This document shows, piece by piece, positions 16,845 to 26,058 of a stretch of 64,000 nucleotides of DNA (positions within the stretch are counted from its first letter, which is position 1; each line of letters starts with the position of its first letter). The notes beneath the pieces were generated by a model, which was not told the DNA's origin, ran no database searches, and saw only the letters and a program-made list of their open reading frames with translations. The stretch comes from SB15 sp964639245 (GTDB lineage: Bacteria; Chloroflexota; Anaerolineae; Aggregatilineales; J027): NCBI GenBank assembly GCA_964639245.1, contig CAZXCU010000008.1, forward strand, positions 124,001 through 188,000, given 5' to 3'. The position numbers and the translations under genes are program-made.

Positions 16845-17879
16845 TTACTGCATCCGTCCGTTGAGTCCATCCAGATAAATTTCTTCAAACCGGGTGTTAT
16901 CAATACCAACGGCGACCCGTACCAAGTGACCCTTTTCATCTAAGACACAACGCCCCTGTTTGTCGCCCGCTTCGGTGATAATGCGGATAGGGTAGTCTTG
17001 GATGGTCACAACACTTTCGTCGGTAGCAACCACGGCGGCAAGTTGATCCCAGAAATACCACCCCGGATAAGCGATAATTTGTGACAGGACATCATACACA
17101 AATTCAGCACCGGGGGTAGTTTTGTCATCGCCCAATCGCTTAAAAAATTCGCGTGTCAAGGGCGCTTGATTGGTAACATCCAACGGAATAAGTGTGATAG
17201 ATACGCCCGATTCGATGACCTGTGCATCCGCTAATGGATCAACGTAAAAATTCCATTCAGCGCTGCTATTATCCGTCTCCATGCCGCCTTGCAAATTTCC
17301 GTCCACCTCAAGCGCACCCCCCATCGTGTAAACCATCTCGATTTGCTCAATAAGGGCGGGGTTCGCGGTGAGCAGTTCCGCCAGATTTGTGAGTGGCCCA
17401 AGGGTTAAGATGGTGATGGGTTGTTCAGACGCACTAATCGTTTCCTCTAGGAGTTCAACCGCGCTAAGGTCAACTGGCGTATTCGGGTTTTCTGGCAATG
17501 CCATCATTGCCATCGAATCAACCCAATCGCGCCATTCCTGTGGGAAGGTGTTGCTGCCTTGAAGTGGGGTTTCGCGCCCACACGCCACCGGAATATCGGG
17601 CTTTCCGGCAAGCGCCAGCAAATTCATCGTGTTACGAATTCCCGGATCGCAGTGTGCTTCCCCTGTTCCAACGATGGTGATGGCCTGAATTTCAATATCC
17701 GTCCGTTGCAAAAGGTAAAGCATCCCCATCCAATCATCCATTGCCATGTCGGTATCAATGATCATCGGGGTGGGGTCGGATTGAGAGTAAACCTGTGGGG
17801 GCGGAAAAACCAGCGAAGAGATTAGAAAATTGACGACTACAAAAACGATTGTTCCAAAAATCACTCTTGAGAATTTCAT
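16845..17879 (-). CDS. Exported nucleoside hydrolase (inosine-uridine type)
   Basis: A 344-residue enzyme of the inosine-uridine preferring nucleoside hydrolase family, which splits ribonucleosides to base and ribose. The calcium-binding hallmark is present as DTDMAMDD (about residues 42-49), with further family blocks ILTLGPLTNLA (about 157-167), the YTMGGAL stretch and a late YFWDQLAAV segment holding the conserved Asp. An N-terminal hydrophobic segment (residues 5-27) suggests export, unlike most bacterial family members; extracellular nucleoside scavenging is a reasonable inference. Confidence 0.88.
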   Translation of the reverse strand: MKFSRVIFGTIVFVVVNFLISSLVFPPPQVYSQSDPTPMIIDTDMAMDDWMGMLYLLQRTDIEIQAITIVGTGEAHCDPGIRNTMNLLALAGKPDIPVACGRETPLQGSNTFPQEWRDWVDSMAMMALPENPNTPVDLSAVELLEETISASEQPITILTLGPLTNLAELLTANPALIEQIEMVYTMGGALEVDGNLQGGMETDNSSAEWNFYVDPLADAQVIESGVSITLIPLDVTNQAPLTREFFKRLGDDKTTPGAEFVYDVLSQIIAYPGWYFWDQLAAVVATDESVVTIQDYPIRIITEAGDKQGRCVLDEKGHLVRVAVGIDNTRFEEIYLDGLNGRMQ

Positions 17880-18090
17880 CTTACGATCTCCTTTAGAAAT
17901 AGCATCAATGGAGAAAGCGGTTCAACTTACCTTCAGTTCAAGTGCTGTAGAGAAAAACTTACTCGGATAGACTCTTTATCATCATAGGATTGAAGTGCTG
18001 GAGAGGATATTGAAGAATGTAATGAAAATAGTATCTATTACATCATGAGATTTTCAAGAGAGGGGGAGCGCATTTGAACACGGGGCAATC

Positions 18091-18118
18091 GTAGGGTGAA
18101 TCACAGCGATTCACCCCT
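18091..18118. repeat. Short palindromic repeat with GTAGGG border
   Basis: GTAGGG followed by the hairpin GGGTGAATC (18094-18102), loop ACAGC, and GATTCACCC (18108-18116). It resembles the single-hairpin parts of the MITE-like elements at 6.3, 37.7 and 52.1 kb (constant GTAGGG border, different stem word). It may also act as a stem-loop downstream of the LysM gene, though no T run follows. Confidence 0.45.
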
Positions 18119-18135
18119 GTCCAAAGCTATTTGGC

Positions 18136-19137
18136 TTATTGATTGACGAAATAATTCATGCCCCAGAAGCCGCCCTGGGTGGTGTACCCCGAAATGCTCA
18201 CGGTGATTTGATTCACCGCCGCGCCACCGGGCCATGTAGCCGGAATGGTCACGGGGTGTTGAAACCGACCATTGGCATCGGCTTTGACGGTTGCCAGAAT
18301 ATCACTCTTGAGTCCCATCGAGGGCTTCTCAATATACAGATTCACCGTTGCATTGGGCGGGTAATTGCTGCCGCTGACAGTCACCGTGACACCCGGTTTG
18401 GCGGAGGTGGGTTGCAGCGTAATAATCGGGAGGGTGTTCGGGCCATTCGGCAGCACCCAACCGACACTTCCGGGATTAGGATTTGCTGTATTGCCCGTGC
18501 TGGACGGAGGAATCCGCAAACTTTCACCCAGAAAAACGATGCTCAAATTAGCGATGTTGTTGGCTTGGGCAATTTCCTGCACCTGAACGCTGAATTGCTG
18601 GCTAATTTTAAACAAATTATCGCCCGCCACTACCACATATTCACGCCAGCCTGCGGGTAAGGTATTGCCTTGATTCCGCACAAAGCCCAGCACACGGGTT
18701 GGCGCTGTCCCGGTGGTCGTTCCGGTAGAAGGCGAAGTGCCGGTGGTGGGGCCACCCGTTCCGGTGGTTGCGGTAGCGGTTGCTGTTGCACTCGCGGTAG
18801 GTGAGGCCGCAGTGGTCGCGCTGGCAGTCGCCGTCGCGGTTGGGCTAGCGGTTGCACTCGCGGCAGGTGTGACACTGGTCGCAGAGGCAGGCTGTGCGGC
18901 AACCAGACCATCCAAACATAACACCTGACCAATCAATAACCGCGCATTCGGTGCTAATCCGTTTGCCTGTGCCAGTTCCGCCGCGTTCACTCCGTAGCGG
19001 GCCGCAATTCCGAACAAACTATCGCCATCCCAGACCGTGACCGAATTGACACAGCCGCTTTGTTGAGCATTAATCACAGGAACTGCCACGAGCAGTAACA
19101 GACCAATCAAGAGCAAAGACATCAAAAGACGTGGCAT
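18136..19137 (-). CDS. Exported protein with two LysM domains and a C-terminal Ig-like domain
   Basis: A 333-residue secreted protein. Signal peptide at residues 1-24 (LLLIGLLLLVAVPVINA). LysM 1 covers about residues 32-75 (VTVWDGDSLFGIAARYG), LysM 2 about 165-212 (YVVVAGDNLFKISQQFS). They are separated by a long Thr/Ala/Ser/Pro/Gly low-complexity linker (about 80-150). The last 100 residues form a beta domain (PGVTVTVSGSNYPPNATVNL) like an IPT/TIG or bacterial Ig fold. LysM modules bind peptidoglycan-type glycans, so it probably sits at the cell surface. The role is unknown. Confidence 0.82.
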   Translation of the reverse strand: MPRLLMSLLLIGLLLLVAVPVINAQQSGCVNSVTVWDGDSLFGIAARYGVNAAELAQANGLAPNARLLIGQVLCLDGLVAAQPASATSVTPAASATASPTATATASATTAASPTASATATATATTGTGGPTTGTSPSTGTTTGTAPTRVLGFVRNQGNTLPAGWREYVVVAGDNLFKISQQFSVQVQEIAQANNIANLSIVFLGESLRIPPSSTGNTANPNPGSVGWVLPNGPNTLPIITLQPTSAKPGVTVTVSGSNYPPNATVNLYIEKPSMGLKSDILATVKADANGRFQHPVTIPATWPGGAAVNQITVSISGYTTQGGFWGMNYFVNQ

Positions 19138-19201
19138 TTTCTAACCTTTCTTCATCCAGTTATTAATATTGTAGACCACATCCTCTCTCCGCGAAACTTC
19201 T

Positions 19202-19918
19202 TTACTGATTTCTAACTTCAATGTACAGACGCTTGTTCGCCCCGCCCTTGCTTTGATATTTAGTAATGCTGATGCTGCCTACTTCGCCTGTATTGCGGAC
19301 ATGTGTCCCCCCATCAGCTTGCAAATCCAACCCGACTATTTCAATCGTGCGGACTTCATGGATGCCTTCGGGTAGCAGGTTAATCTTGGTGCGAATCAAA
19401 TCGGGAATCTGAAAGGCTTCTTCACGCGGCAGCACCGCAATTTTGACTTCGCGCTGGTTGGCGATTTCCGCGTTAATTTTCTGCTCGATCTCAGCGATGG
19501 TTTCGCGGGTGAGTTCGTCAAATTCAAAATCCATCCGTCCGGTGAGCAGTTCCATGTTGCCACCCGTGACCGATTTTTGATAATCGCGCCAGATAACCCC
19601 GCATAAAATGTGCATAGCGGTATGCGTTCGCATGGCAGCATAGCGACGTTCCCAATCCAATTTCCCCGTGACCACAGTCCCCACGGCAGGCAGTTCATCG
19701 CCATCGATGAGGTGCAAAACGGCCTGACCGTTTTTTTTCGTGCTGCTCACACGGTAAATTTTGTTTGCCGTGTCCAGTGTACCTGCGTCGGCCTGTTGCC
19801 CTCCGCCCCCCGGATAAAACGCGGTACGGTCTAAAATCACGGCGTTCCCTTCAACTGCTGTGACAGTCGCCGTAAATTCTCTGAGGTACGAATCAAATAC
19901 ATAGAGTAAATCAGTCAT
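19202..19918 (-). CDS. alaX: Alanyl-tRNA editing protein AlaX
   Basis: A 238-residue trans-editing enzyme that hydrolyses Ser-tRNA(Ala) or Gly-tRNA(Ala). It matches the AlaRS editing region: an early RTAFYPGGGGQQADAG block (about residues 31-46), the zinc motif HTAMH (about 99-103), and LQADGGTHVRNTGEVG (about 203-218). In AlaRS the second zinc motif is normally CGGTH; here the first position is Asp. Length fits the medium AlaX-M class. Divergent from the MFS gene. Confidence 0.88.
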   Translation of the reverse strand: MTDLLYVFDSYLREFTATVTAVEGNAVILDRTAFYPGGGGQQADAGTLDTANKIYRVSSTKKNGQAVLHLIDGDELPAVGTVVTGKLDWERRYAAMRTHTAMHILCGVIWRDYQKSVTGGNMELLTGRMDFEFDELTRETIAEIEQKINAEIANQREVKIAVLPREEAFQIPDLIRTKINLLPEGIHEVRTIEIVGLDLQADGGTHVRNTGEVGSISITKYQSKGGANKRLYIEVRNQ

Positions 19919-19987
19919 GGCACCAATCCTTGCCGTAATTTACAAATTATTGCAAAATGAATGTACCAGATTTACAAGAGAAAATAC

Positions 19988-21208
19988 ATGAATCCAGCCG
20001 TCCGACGAATCACACTGACGTTGTTTGCTTCGCGCAGTTTGTTCAGCGCCGCACAAATCGCCTCCACCACCCTGCTTTCGATTGTCGCTGTCAATTTAAG
20101 CGGCACCGAAAAAGCGGCGGGTGTCCCGCAGACCGTTTCTACCCTGTCATGGGCGCTGGTCGCTTTTCCGATGGGCATGTTGATGGACAGTTACGGACGG
20201 CGCAACGGGCTAGCACTCGGTTATATCGCGGGGGTGCTGGGATGTTTGCTCGGTGGGATGGCGATTATTCAGGAATCGTATGAACTGCTGCTGGTGGGGG
20301 TGATTTTGTTCGGGGTGGCTCGCAGCGTCAGCGAACAAAGCCGTTTTATAGCGGCGGAAATTCATCCCGAAGATCGCCGTGCCAAAATCATCGGCACTAT
20401 TGTCTTTGCCAGCACCATTGGCGCAATTCTTGGCCCGGCGCTGGTTGCCCCCAGTGGCCGAATCGCCCACGATTATTATGACATTCCCAAAGAAGCCGGG
20501 CCATGGCTGGTTTCCGCCGGATTGATGTTCATGAGTTTGTTAGCCACCTTTCTTTTATTGCGCCCCGACCCGCTGCAACTTGCCGCCGATGAAATCCAGA
20601 AACAGCACATCGAAGACGAACCCGCCCGCGAATTGGCACAAATTTTCCGTAGTTCGCAGGTGCAGTTGGCGATTGCCTCCGTGCTGATGGCGCAGTTTGT
20701 AATGGTACTCATCATGGGCATTACCCCGCTGCACATGGAAAATCACAACCATACCTATGAGGCGATTTCGATTGTGTTCATGGCGCATACACTCGGCATG
20801 TTTGGTCTCTCCAATCTGACGGGCTACTTGATTGACCGTTATGGACGGTTGAATATGATTCTGGCGGGCGCAGTCATTTTAATCCTATCCGCCGCGCTTG
20901 CGCCCCTATCCAATGCCACCCTCGCCCTGATAATCGCGTTATTTTTGCTAGGATTGGGCTGGAATTTTTGTTACATTGGTGGGTCGTCGCTGTTATCCAG
21001 TGCGCTAAACAACGCCGAACGCGGACGGGTACAGGGGGTGAATGAAGTGATGGTTGCCCTGTCTTCTGTTGCAGGCAGTTTGGGGTCGGGATTCATTTTT
21101 GAGGGCGGCGGTTATCTGGCAATTAGCATAGTGGGCTTGGTGACAGTCCTCATTTTAACCGGAGTCATCGGTGCCTATTCCCCCCGTGCAGCACTGGCAA
21201 ATGGATAA
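19988..21208 (+). CDS. Major facilitator superfamily transporter
   Basis: A 406-residue integral membrane protein with about 12 hydrophobic helices. The MFS signature between helices 2 and 3 is present as MGMLMDSYGRRNGLALG, and a second one between helices 8 and 9 as GYLIDRYGRLNMI. The cytoplasmic loop after helix 6 is charged (DEIQKQHIEDEPAREL). ATG 19988 has AAGAGA before it and gives the usual MFS N-terminus; ATG 19961 would add nine residues. The substrate is unknown. Confidence 0.85.
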   Translation: MNPAVRRITLTLFASRSLFSAAQIASTTLLSIVAVNLSGTEKAAGVPQTVSTLSWALVAFPMGMLMDSYGRRNGLALGYIAGVLGCLLGGMAIIQESYELLLVGVILFGVARSVSEQSRFIAAEIHPEDRRAKIIGTIVFASTIGAILGPALVAPSGRIAHDYYDIPKEAGPWLVSAGLMFMSLLATFLLLRPDPLQLAADEIQKQHIEDEPARELAQIFRSSQVQLAIASVLMAQFVMVLIMGITPLHMENHNHTYEAISIVFMAHTLGMFGLSNLTGYLIDRYGRLNMILAGAVILILSAALAPLSNATLALIIALFLLGLGWNFCYIGGSSLLSSALNNAERGRVQGVNEVMVALSSVAGSLGSGFIFEGGGYLAISIVGLVTVLILTGVIGAYSPRAALANG

Positions 21209-21210
21209 GT

Positions 21211-21672
21211 TTAAAAGCCGAAAAAATCCTTTGCCCATGCGAACTGTACCCCCGCCCGGAATGCGGCCTGCTGGTCGGTTTCTAGGTCGCCCACAAAGAG
21301 AATATCTTGGGGGTTATCCACTCGCGCACGGCGGGCAATTTCCAGAATCATACCGGGGTTGGGTTTGCGAAACAGGCTTTCACGGGCATAGCGTTTGACT
21401 GTCCCGCGTGGATGATAGGGACAAAACAGCGCATAATCGGCTCCGATTTCGCTGGCAAGGTGCTGCATCAGCGCCTGTGCCATGCGGTAGTGCAGATGCC
21501 CGAAGGCCACCCCGCCCTGATTGCTGGCGATGCCTAAAATATGTCCTTCGGCTTTCAATTGACGGCATTTTTCCAGCACGCCGGGCAAGAGGCGATGCTC
21601 CTCCAAACGGTTGGCGGGACGGTCATCAATACTTTCAACCAACGTACTGTCTTTATCGAAGATAATGAGCAT
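21211..21672 (-). CDS. HAD-IIIA phosphatase (histidinol-/heptose-bisphosphate phosphatase like)
   Basis: A 153-residue haloacid dehalogenase family hydrolase. Motif I is LIIFDKDSTL near the start (DxD with nucleophile Asp), motif II the Thr/Ser of LGIASNQGG (about residues 42-50), and motif III/IV the Lys of FRKPNPGM with FVGDLETD (about 128-135). SNQGG with the FRKPNPGM block is typical of the HisB-N/GmhB group. ATG 21672 is preferred to the TTG at 21681 that overlaps the preceding stop. Normal length for the group; the substrate is open. Confidence 0.8.
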   Translation of the reverse strand: MLIIFDKDSTLVESIDDRPANRLEEHRLLPGVLEKCRQLKAEGHILGIASNQGGVAFGHLHYRMAQALMQHLASEIGADYALFCPYHPRGTVKRYARESLFRKPNPGMILEIARRARVDNPQDILFVGDLETDQQAAFRAGVQFAWAKDFFGF

Positions 21673-21677
21673 AACTA

Positions 21678-21908
21678 TCAATCATAAATGAATTCGTCAA
21701 AATCACGAGTAAATTTTATTGAAACTTCTCCATACCAAAAGTATTCTTTTTCCATCAATATAAATGCTTCTTTTTCCGATATATCAAATATGGTTGCCAT
21801 ATGTGGAGCAAGTTTCTTATGCCAATTTTGAACTAACTCGCTAATGTCATTCATAAAGGAATTTTCTATGGCTTCATAATAGGCTTTCAAAAAAACTTCT
21901 TTATTCAA
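21678..21908 (-). CDS. Small protein of unknown function, partner of the HNH gene
   Basis: A 76-residue acidic/aromatic protein (MNKEVFLKAYYEAIENSF..., ending FTRDFDEFIYD) with no recognised motif. It starts 10 bp after the HNH gene ends with AGGAGG (minus strand) just before it, so the two are one operon. It is as AT-rich as the HNH gene and unlike the flanks, suggesting joint acquisition. It could be an accessory or immunity-type factor, but nothing in the sequence proves it. Confidence 0.65.
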   Translation of the reverse strand: MNKEVFLKAYYEAIENSFMNDISELVQNWHKKLAPHMATIFDISEKEAFILMEKEYFWYGEVSIKFTRDFDEFIYD

Positions 21909-21918
21909 TAGAACCTCC

Positions 21919-22653
21919 TTATTCGTTAAACTCTTGATACCGAAGCTGTAAATATTCAGGACTAGGCCAGTAAACTTTTGGTAATTTTATCTTCTGTAAA
22001 TGATACAGTTCAAAGTTTGCTTCGATAGTCCTAATTGAAGACAATGATTTCACCTTTGAGCTGACCAAGATCTCATATTCAGGCGTTATAGCTAAAAGTC
22101 CATATTCAAATGCTTTATCATGCAATGCACATAAACATAGGCCATTGGTTGGCTCAAGGCGCAAATCAGGTCGCAAACTCCATTGAATAATGTGACTAGC
22201 AATTAACAAATCCGCTATAGGCATTCCGCAGACACAACAAGTTTCTCTATAATTTTCTAGGATGTGTCTACGAAATCGATTTTGAACCAAGCGTACTTTC
22301 GTTTTCCTAACCGCTTCAGTTGCTATTTCAATAGTCGAGAATATCACTGACTCATGTTCCGAATTAGATGATATGTCAATAGTTTCTCCTGTAAAATTAC
22401 TGACATATTCTTCCCATGCTTCTTTATCAGCGTGGCTTGAATTACTTAATCCTTTTACTCCTCTCTCCCGATGATTTGGGTCAAGGGATGCGAAATTACT
22501 TAGCTTCATTGCAACGGCACTTGGGGTACGGCCTATAAAGTTAGCCAATTTTTGTACTTCTATGTTGCGTTGGTCAAATTGTCCGAACGGAATCCTAAAG
22601 TACAAATTTAAAGCTAAAAGTAATTCCTCATGAGTCCAATTATTTTTTGCCAT
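21919..22653 (-). CDS. HNH endonuclease (HNH_2 type) with N-terminal SANT/Myb-like segment
   Basis: A 244-residue nuclease. Residues 1-60 (WTHEELLLALNLYFRIPFGQ ... LANFIGRTPSAVAMKLSNFA) look like a Myb/SANT-type helix bundle seen on many stand-alone HNH nucleases. The catalytic part is at about 140-190: CCVCG, the SHIIQW block (HNH His), and NGLCLCALHDKAFEYG, the pattern of the HNH_2 family. Clearly AT-rich compared with neighbours, so probably acquired horizontally. Such genes are common solitary restriction-like or mobile nucleases; no methylase is beside it. Confidence 0.82.
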   Translation of the reverse strand: MAKNNWTHEELLLALNLYFRIPFGQFDQRNIEVQKLANFIGRTPSAVAMKLSNFASLDPNHRERGVKGLSNSSHADKEAWEEYVSNFTGETIDISSNSEHESVIFSTIEIATEAVRKTKVRLVQNRFRRHILENYRETCCVCGMPIADLLIASHIIQWSLRPDLRLEPTNGLCLCALHDKAFEYGLLAITPEYEILVSSKVKSLSSIRTIEANFELYHLQKIKLPKVYWPSPEYLQLRYQEFNE

Positions 22654-22680
22654 ATCCCTATCAATTTAGAATATACAACA

Positions 22681-22713
22681 AAAGCGAACTACACTGGTAT
22701 GTAATTCGCTTTT
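22681..22713 (-). terminator. Bidirectional terminator after the GlyA-GcvT gene
   Basis: Stem AAAGCGAA...TTCGCTTT extended by TACA/TGTA with one mismatch, T-rich on both sides. It lies 20 bp beyond the fusion gene's stop and just upstream of the HNH gene. Confidence 0.65.
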
Positions 22714-22732
22714 TCTAATGAATTTCCAGGAA

Positions 22733-25700
22733 TTACTTTTTCCGTGCGGGGAAGCGGGAAACCACCGTCACTGTTTGTGGGGCAGCGACTTTATCGCCCA
22801 TTTTCAAGCCCGCCACCTTGCCATCTTTTGCGCCGTTGGCATTGGCATAAACGAGCATTTGTGTGCCTTCGCTGGCATATTTATTCTTCACCAGCGCTTG
22901 CCCCAGATGGTAGCCGTCCAAACCAAGCGCACACGAAGTCACTTGCCCGATGACACGTCCACGATTGTCCACGAGAGGGTCGCCGGGAACAGGCGAGCGT
23001 AAGCCTTTGGTATCCACCTGAAACCGCACCGTTTCCACATCCCGTTTGGCCTCATACGCAAGGAAAGCGGATTTTCCGATGAAAAACGGCTTCCATGTTT
23101 TTACATAGCTGCCAAATCCTGCATCTGCGGGATTCATCTTCAAGTCACCCGCTAATTCATGTCCGTAGAGGGGTAGCCCTGCTTCGGTACGCAAACTATC
23201 GCGGGATGCCAACCCACACGGAGTTACACCGGTTTCGACCAGCAATTTGAAGAAATCGGCGGCTTTGTCGGGGTGGACGAAAATTTCGTAGGCCACTCGT
23301 TCGCCCGTATAGCCTGTGCGAGAGATAATCAAATCGTACCCGCCCAGCTTAATTTCGATTAACCGCGCCCACGTTAGTTTTTTGAGCTTGGCCTTGTCCG
23401 CTTCACTGCCATCTAAAGCCAGCAAGTAATCCAGACTTTTGGGCCCTTGCAGCGCCAGATCCACCCGCCCATCCGGGGTATTGGGAGCGCGTAAATCGCG
23501 TAGGACAGTGGTTGCACGGGCAGGCGCTTTAATCCACGGGCGTTCGTGGCTGATACGCACTTCGCCTTTTAACACCGCATTGAGCCACGCCCAATTTTTA
23601 TCATTGTTGGAAGCGTTGACCACCACCATAAAATGCGCGTTGGCACGGCGATAGATGAAAATATCATCCAAGGGGATGCCATCCAGCCCTAATAAATAGC
23701 TGTAATGGGCTTCACCCACTTCCAAGCGAGAGACATCATTGGTAGTCACCGCATCCAGAAAGGCTTCTGACCCCGCGCCGGACACATCAAACACGCCCAT
23801 ATGCGTGACATCAAAAATGCCAGCATCGGTACGAACGGCTTTGTGTTCGTCCGTCACAGACGCATACCATACGGGCATATCATAGCCCGCAAATCCGACC
23901 ATTTTCGCCCCGAGTGATTTGTGAAGGCTGTGCAATGTGGTCGTTTTGAGCGTGTCGCTGGCGGGTTCGTGCCATTCAAAAACAGGGAGCGCCTCACCTT
24001 TTGGCCCTTGATAGCTGCGGCCTGCTGCCCCGACAAAATAGGCTTTGTCGTTGGTAAAACCAATACCCTGATACGCCCAATCGCTGTTCAAATCGAGTTC
24101 GACAAAACGACTCATATCCGCTTCACGGGCAAGCGGACTCACCGAAACAGCACCGGGAACTTTGGCATAAATATCGTGTTCATCGAATTGCGCGTACCCA
24201 TCCGACAGCGCCGACAGCCACTGCACGGCGTAATCGAGACATTCTTCCACATACAGCAGGTACACATGGTCATTTTTGCGTTCGACCATCCCACGGGTGA
24301 TGTAGGTGCCGTTCATTTCCAGCAAATACATCGGTTGCCAATCGCCATTTTTCATATCCAGCACCTCACAGGTGAGGACGGTATTCAAAAAGGCGGTGGC
24401 TGCTTCGCCGTAGACATGAATCGTTCCCCATGTTGCCGCTTCATAATGGTCATCTTCGGGCAGCACACGGAAATGTTCTTCGGCAGCATCCGATTCTTTG
24501 GGATAATCGCCCAGCGTGGGGACTTCATAATCAATCCCTGCGGACATCGCCAATTGATTAACACGTTTCTGCACATCCACAAATACATCAAAATCCACTT
24601 TGGAGCGCCAATTTTTGGTCGTGCTGTTTTTCGCATAACTGTAGGGTTTACACGCCAGCATCAAATCGGCAATGGCATCGGTGAGTTGGATGCACTCCGC
24701 TTCACGGAAACCGCGCTGGGTAATCCATGGCGTTCCGAATCGGACTCCGGTAGCACGAAACGGCGAGGTATCACCGGGAATAGTATTTCGATTGGCAACC
24801 ACGCCAGCAATATCCAGAATCCGTGCCGCAATATCGCCGGATAGGGGCGAACCATCCGCCCCTTTAACTTGCCCCACGTCCAGCAGGAACATATGCGTGT
24901 CTGTACCGCCGTAGGGGATTCGCATTCCGCGTTCCTGAAAGCGCTGTACCATCGTTTGGGCATTGATGGCGGTTTGTTTTTGCAAGGTGTGGAATTGTTC
25001 GGTAGCGGCAAGTTTCATTGCCACCGCCAACCCCGCGATGCTGTTCATATGCGGGCCGCCCTGTTCACCGGGGAACACGGCGCGGTCAAGTTTGCGGGCA
25101 AGGTCGCGTTTGTGCGTCACCAAGACCGCCCCACGCGGCCCATTCAGGGTTTTATGTGTGGTGAAGCTGACAATATCGGCAATCCCAACCGGCGAAGGAT
25201 ACACCCCCGCGATAATCAACCCCGCCACATGCGACACATCCGCCAGCACCAGACTCCCTGCTTCATCCGCAATCTGGCGCAACAGTTGCCAATCTGGAGA
25301 CCAAGGATAGGAGGTATACCCCCCGATGATAAATTTGGGACGGTGTTGCAGCGCCAAGTCCCGAATCTGATCATAATCTAAGCGTTCGGTTTCGGGATGC
25401 ACCCCGTAGGAGATGACATTGAAGAAAATCCCACTCCGGTTAACCGGACTGCCATGAGTCAGGTGTCCTCCGTCAGTGAGATTCATCCCCAGAATAGTAT
25501 CGCCGGGCAGGGCTAAAGCGGTGTAGACGGCGCTGTTGGCGGGCGCACCCGAAAGCGGCTGCACATTCACGTAGAGCTTATCCGCGCCATACTTGGAAGT
25601 GGCAAACCGTTCGGCGGTGCGGCGGCGGGCAAGGCTTTCCACCACTTCCGCCACTTCTGTTCCCTTATAGTAGCGTGGGCTGCCATCCCGTCGAAATTCC

Positions 25701-25951
25701 GCCATACGGACATCCAAATCCAGCAGGGATTCTTCTTCCATAAAGCGCCATTCTTCCGGCGGATACCCTTCAGCGTAAATATTGCCCAAGACTGACCCCA
25801 CCGCTTCCCGCACCGCCTGCGGAATGGTGGACTCAGACGGAATCATAATCAGTTTGCGGGCCTGACGGATTGCTTCAAAATCAATCAGGGCAGCCACATC
25901 GGGGTCAAGACTGGCAAGGTCGCCACGAAATAAAAAATCATCCATCGGCAT
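22733..25951 (-). CDS. Fusion of serine hydroxymethyltransferase and glycine cleavage T protein
   Basis: A 1072-residue two-enzyme protein. Residues about 20-445 are GlyA-like: SEST and AEGYP near the N-terminus, YVNVQPLSGAPANSAVY (about 127-143), LADVSHVAGL, and the PLP lysine in FTTHKTLNGPRG (K about 267). Residues about 495-620 look like a degenerate first GcvT-type folate domain (HVYGEAATAFLNTVLTCEVL, then MVERKNDHVYLLYVEE). Residues about 665-1070 are a full GcvT aminomethyltransferase (LGAKMVGFAGYDMPVWY, FDVTHMG, RDSLRTEAGLPLYGHEL). GlyA and GcvT both use folate C1 units and glycine, so fusion could channel methylene-THF. GcvP/H/L are not nearby. ATG 25951 has GAGGAG ahead of it. Confidence 0.88.
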   Translation of the reverse strand: MPMDDFLFRGDLASLDPDVAALIDFEAIRQARKLIMIPSESTIPQAVREAVGSVLGNIYAEGYPPEEWRFMEEESLLDLDVRMAEFRRDGSPRYYKGTEVAEVVESLARRRTAERFATSKYGADKLYVNVQPLSGAPANSAVYTALALPGDTILGMNLTDGGHLTHGSPVNRSGIFFNVISYGVHPETERLDYDQIRDLALQHRPKFIIGGYTSYPWSPDWQLLRQIADEAGSLVLADVSHVAGLIIAGVYPSPVGIADIVSFTTHKTLNGPRGAVLVTHKRDLARKLDRAVFPGEQGGPHMNSIAGLAVAMKLAATEQFHTLQKQTAINAQTMVQRFQERGMRIPYGGTDTHMFLLDVGQVKGADGSPLSGDIAARILDIAGVVANRNTIPGDTSPFRATGVRFGTPWITQRGFREAECIQLTDAIADLMLACKPYSYAKNSTTKNWRSKVDFDVFVDVQKRVNQLAMSAGIDYEVPTLGDYPKESDAAEEHFRVLPEDDHYEAATWGTIHVYGEAATAFLNTVLTCEVLDMKNGDWQPMYLLEMNGTYITRGMVERKNDHVYLLYVEECLDYAVQWLSALSDGYAQFDEHDIYAKVPGAVSVSPLAREADMSRFVELDLNSDWAYQGIGFTNDKAYFVGAAGRSYQGPKGEALPVFEWHEPASDTLKTTTLHSLHKSLGAKMVGFAGYDMPVWYASVTDEHKAVRTDAGIFDVTHMGVFDVSGAGSEAFLDAVTTNDVSRLEVGEAHYSYLLGLDGIPLDDIFIYRRANAHFMVVVNASNNDKNWAWLNAVLKGEVRISHERPWIKAPARATTVLRDLRAPNTPDGRVDLALQGPKSLDYLLALDGSEADKAKLKKLTWARLIEIKLGGYDLIISRTGYTGERVAYEIFVHPDKAADFFKLLVETGVTPCGLASRDSLRTEAGLPLYGHELAGDLKMNPADAGFGSYVKTWKPFFIGKSAFLAYEAKRDVETVRFQVDTKGLRSPVPGDPLVDNRGRVIGQVTSCALGLDGYHLGQALVKNKYASEGTQMLVYANANGAKDGKVAGLKMGDKVAAPQTVTVVSRFPARKK

Positions 25952-26058
25952 AAGTGCGACCAACTCCTCAATTTACTTTTTGCTGCCGATTGTAACGTGA
26001 CACCCTGTTTTTTTCTATTTAGAAAGTTCGCCCGTCCTCCTACTCATGAAAACATTGG

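Noticed and set aside
17930..18015. Direct repeat TTCAAGTGCTGTAGAG / TTGAAGTGCTGGAGAG
   Set aside because: Only two short imperfect units with no context; could be chance.
18713..18928. Low-complexity Val/Ala ORF opposite the LysM linker
   Set aside because: Antisense of a repetitive Thr/Ala linker; no coding support.
23921..24844. 307-codon plus-strand ORF opposite the GlyA-GcvT fusion
   Set aside because: Shadow of a long, well-supported coding frame.
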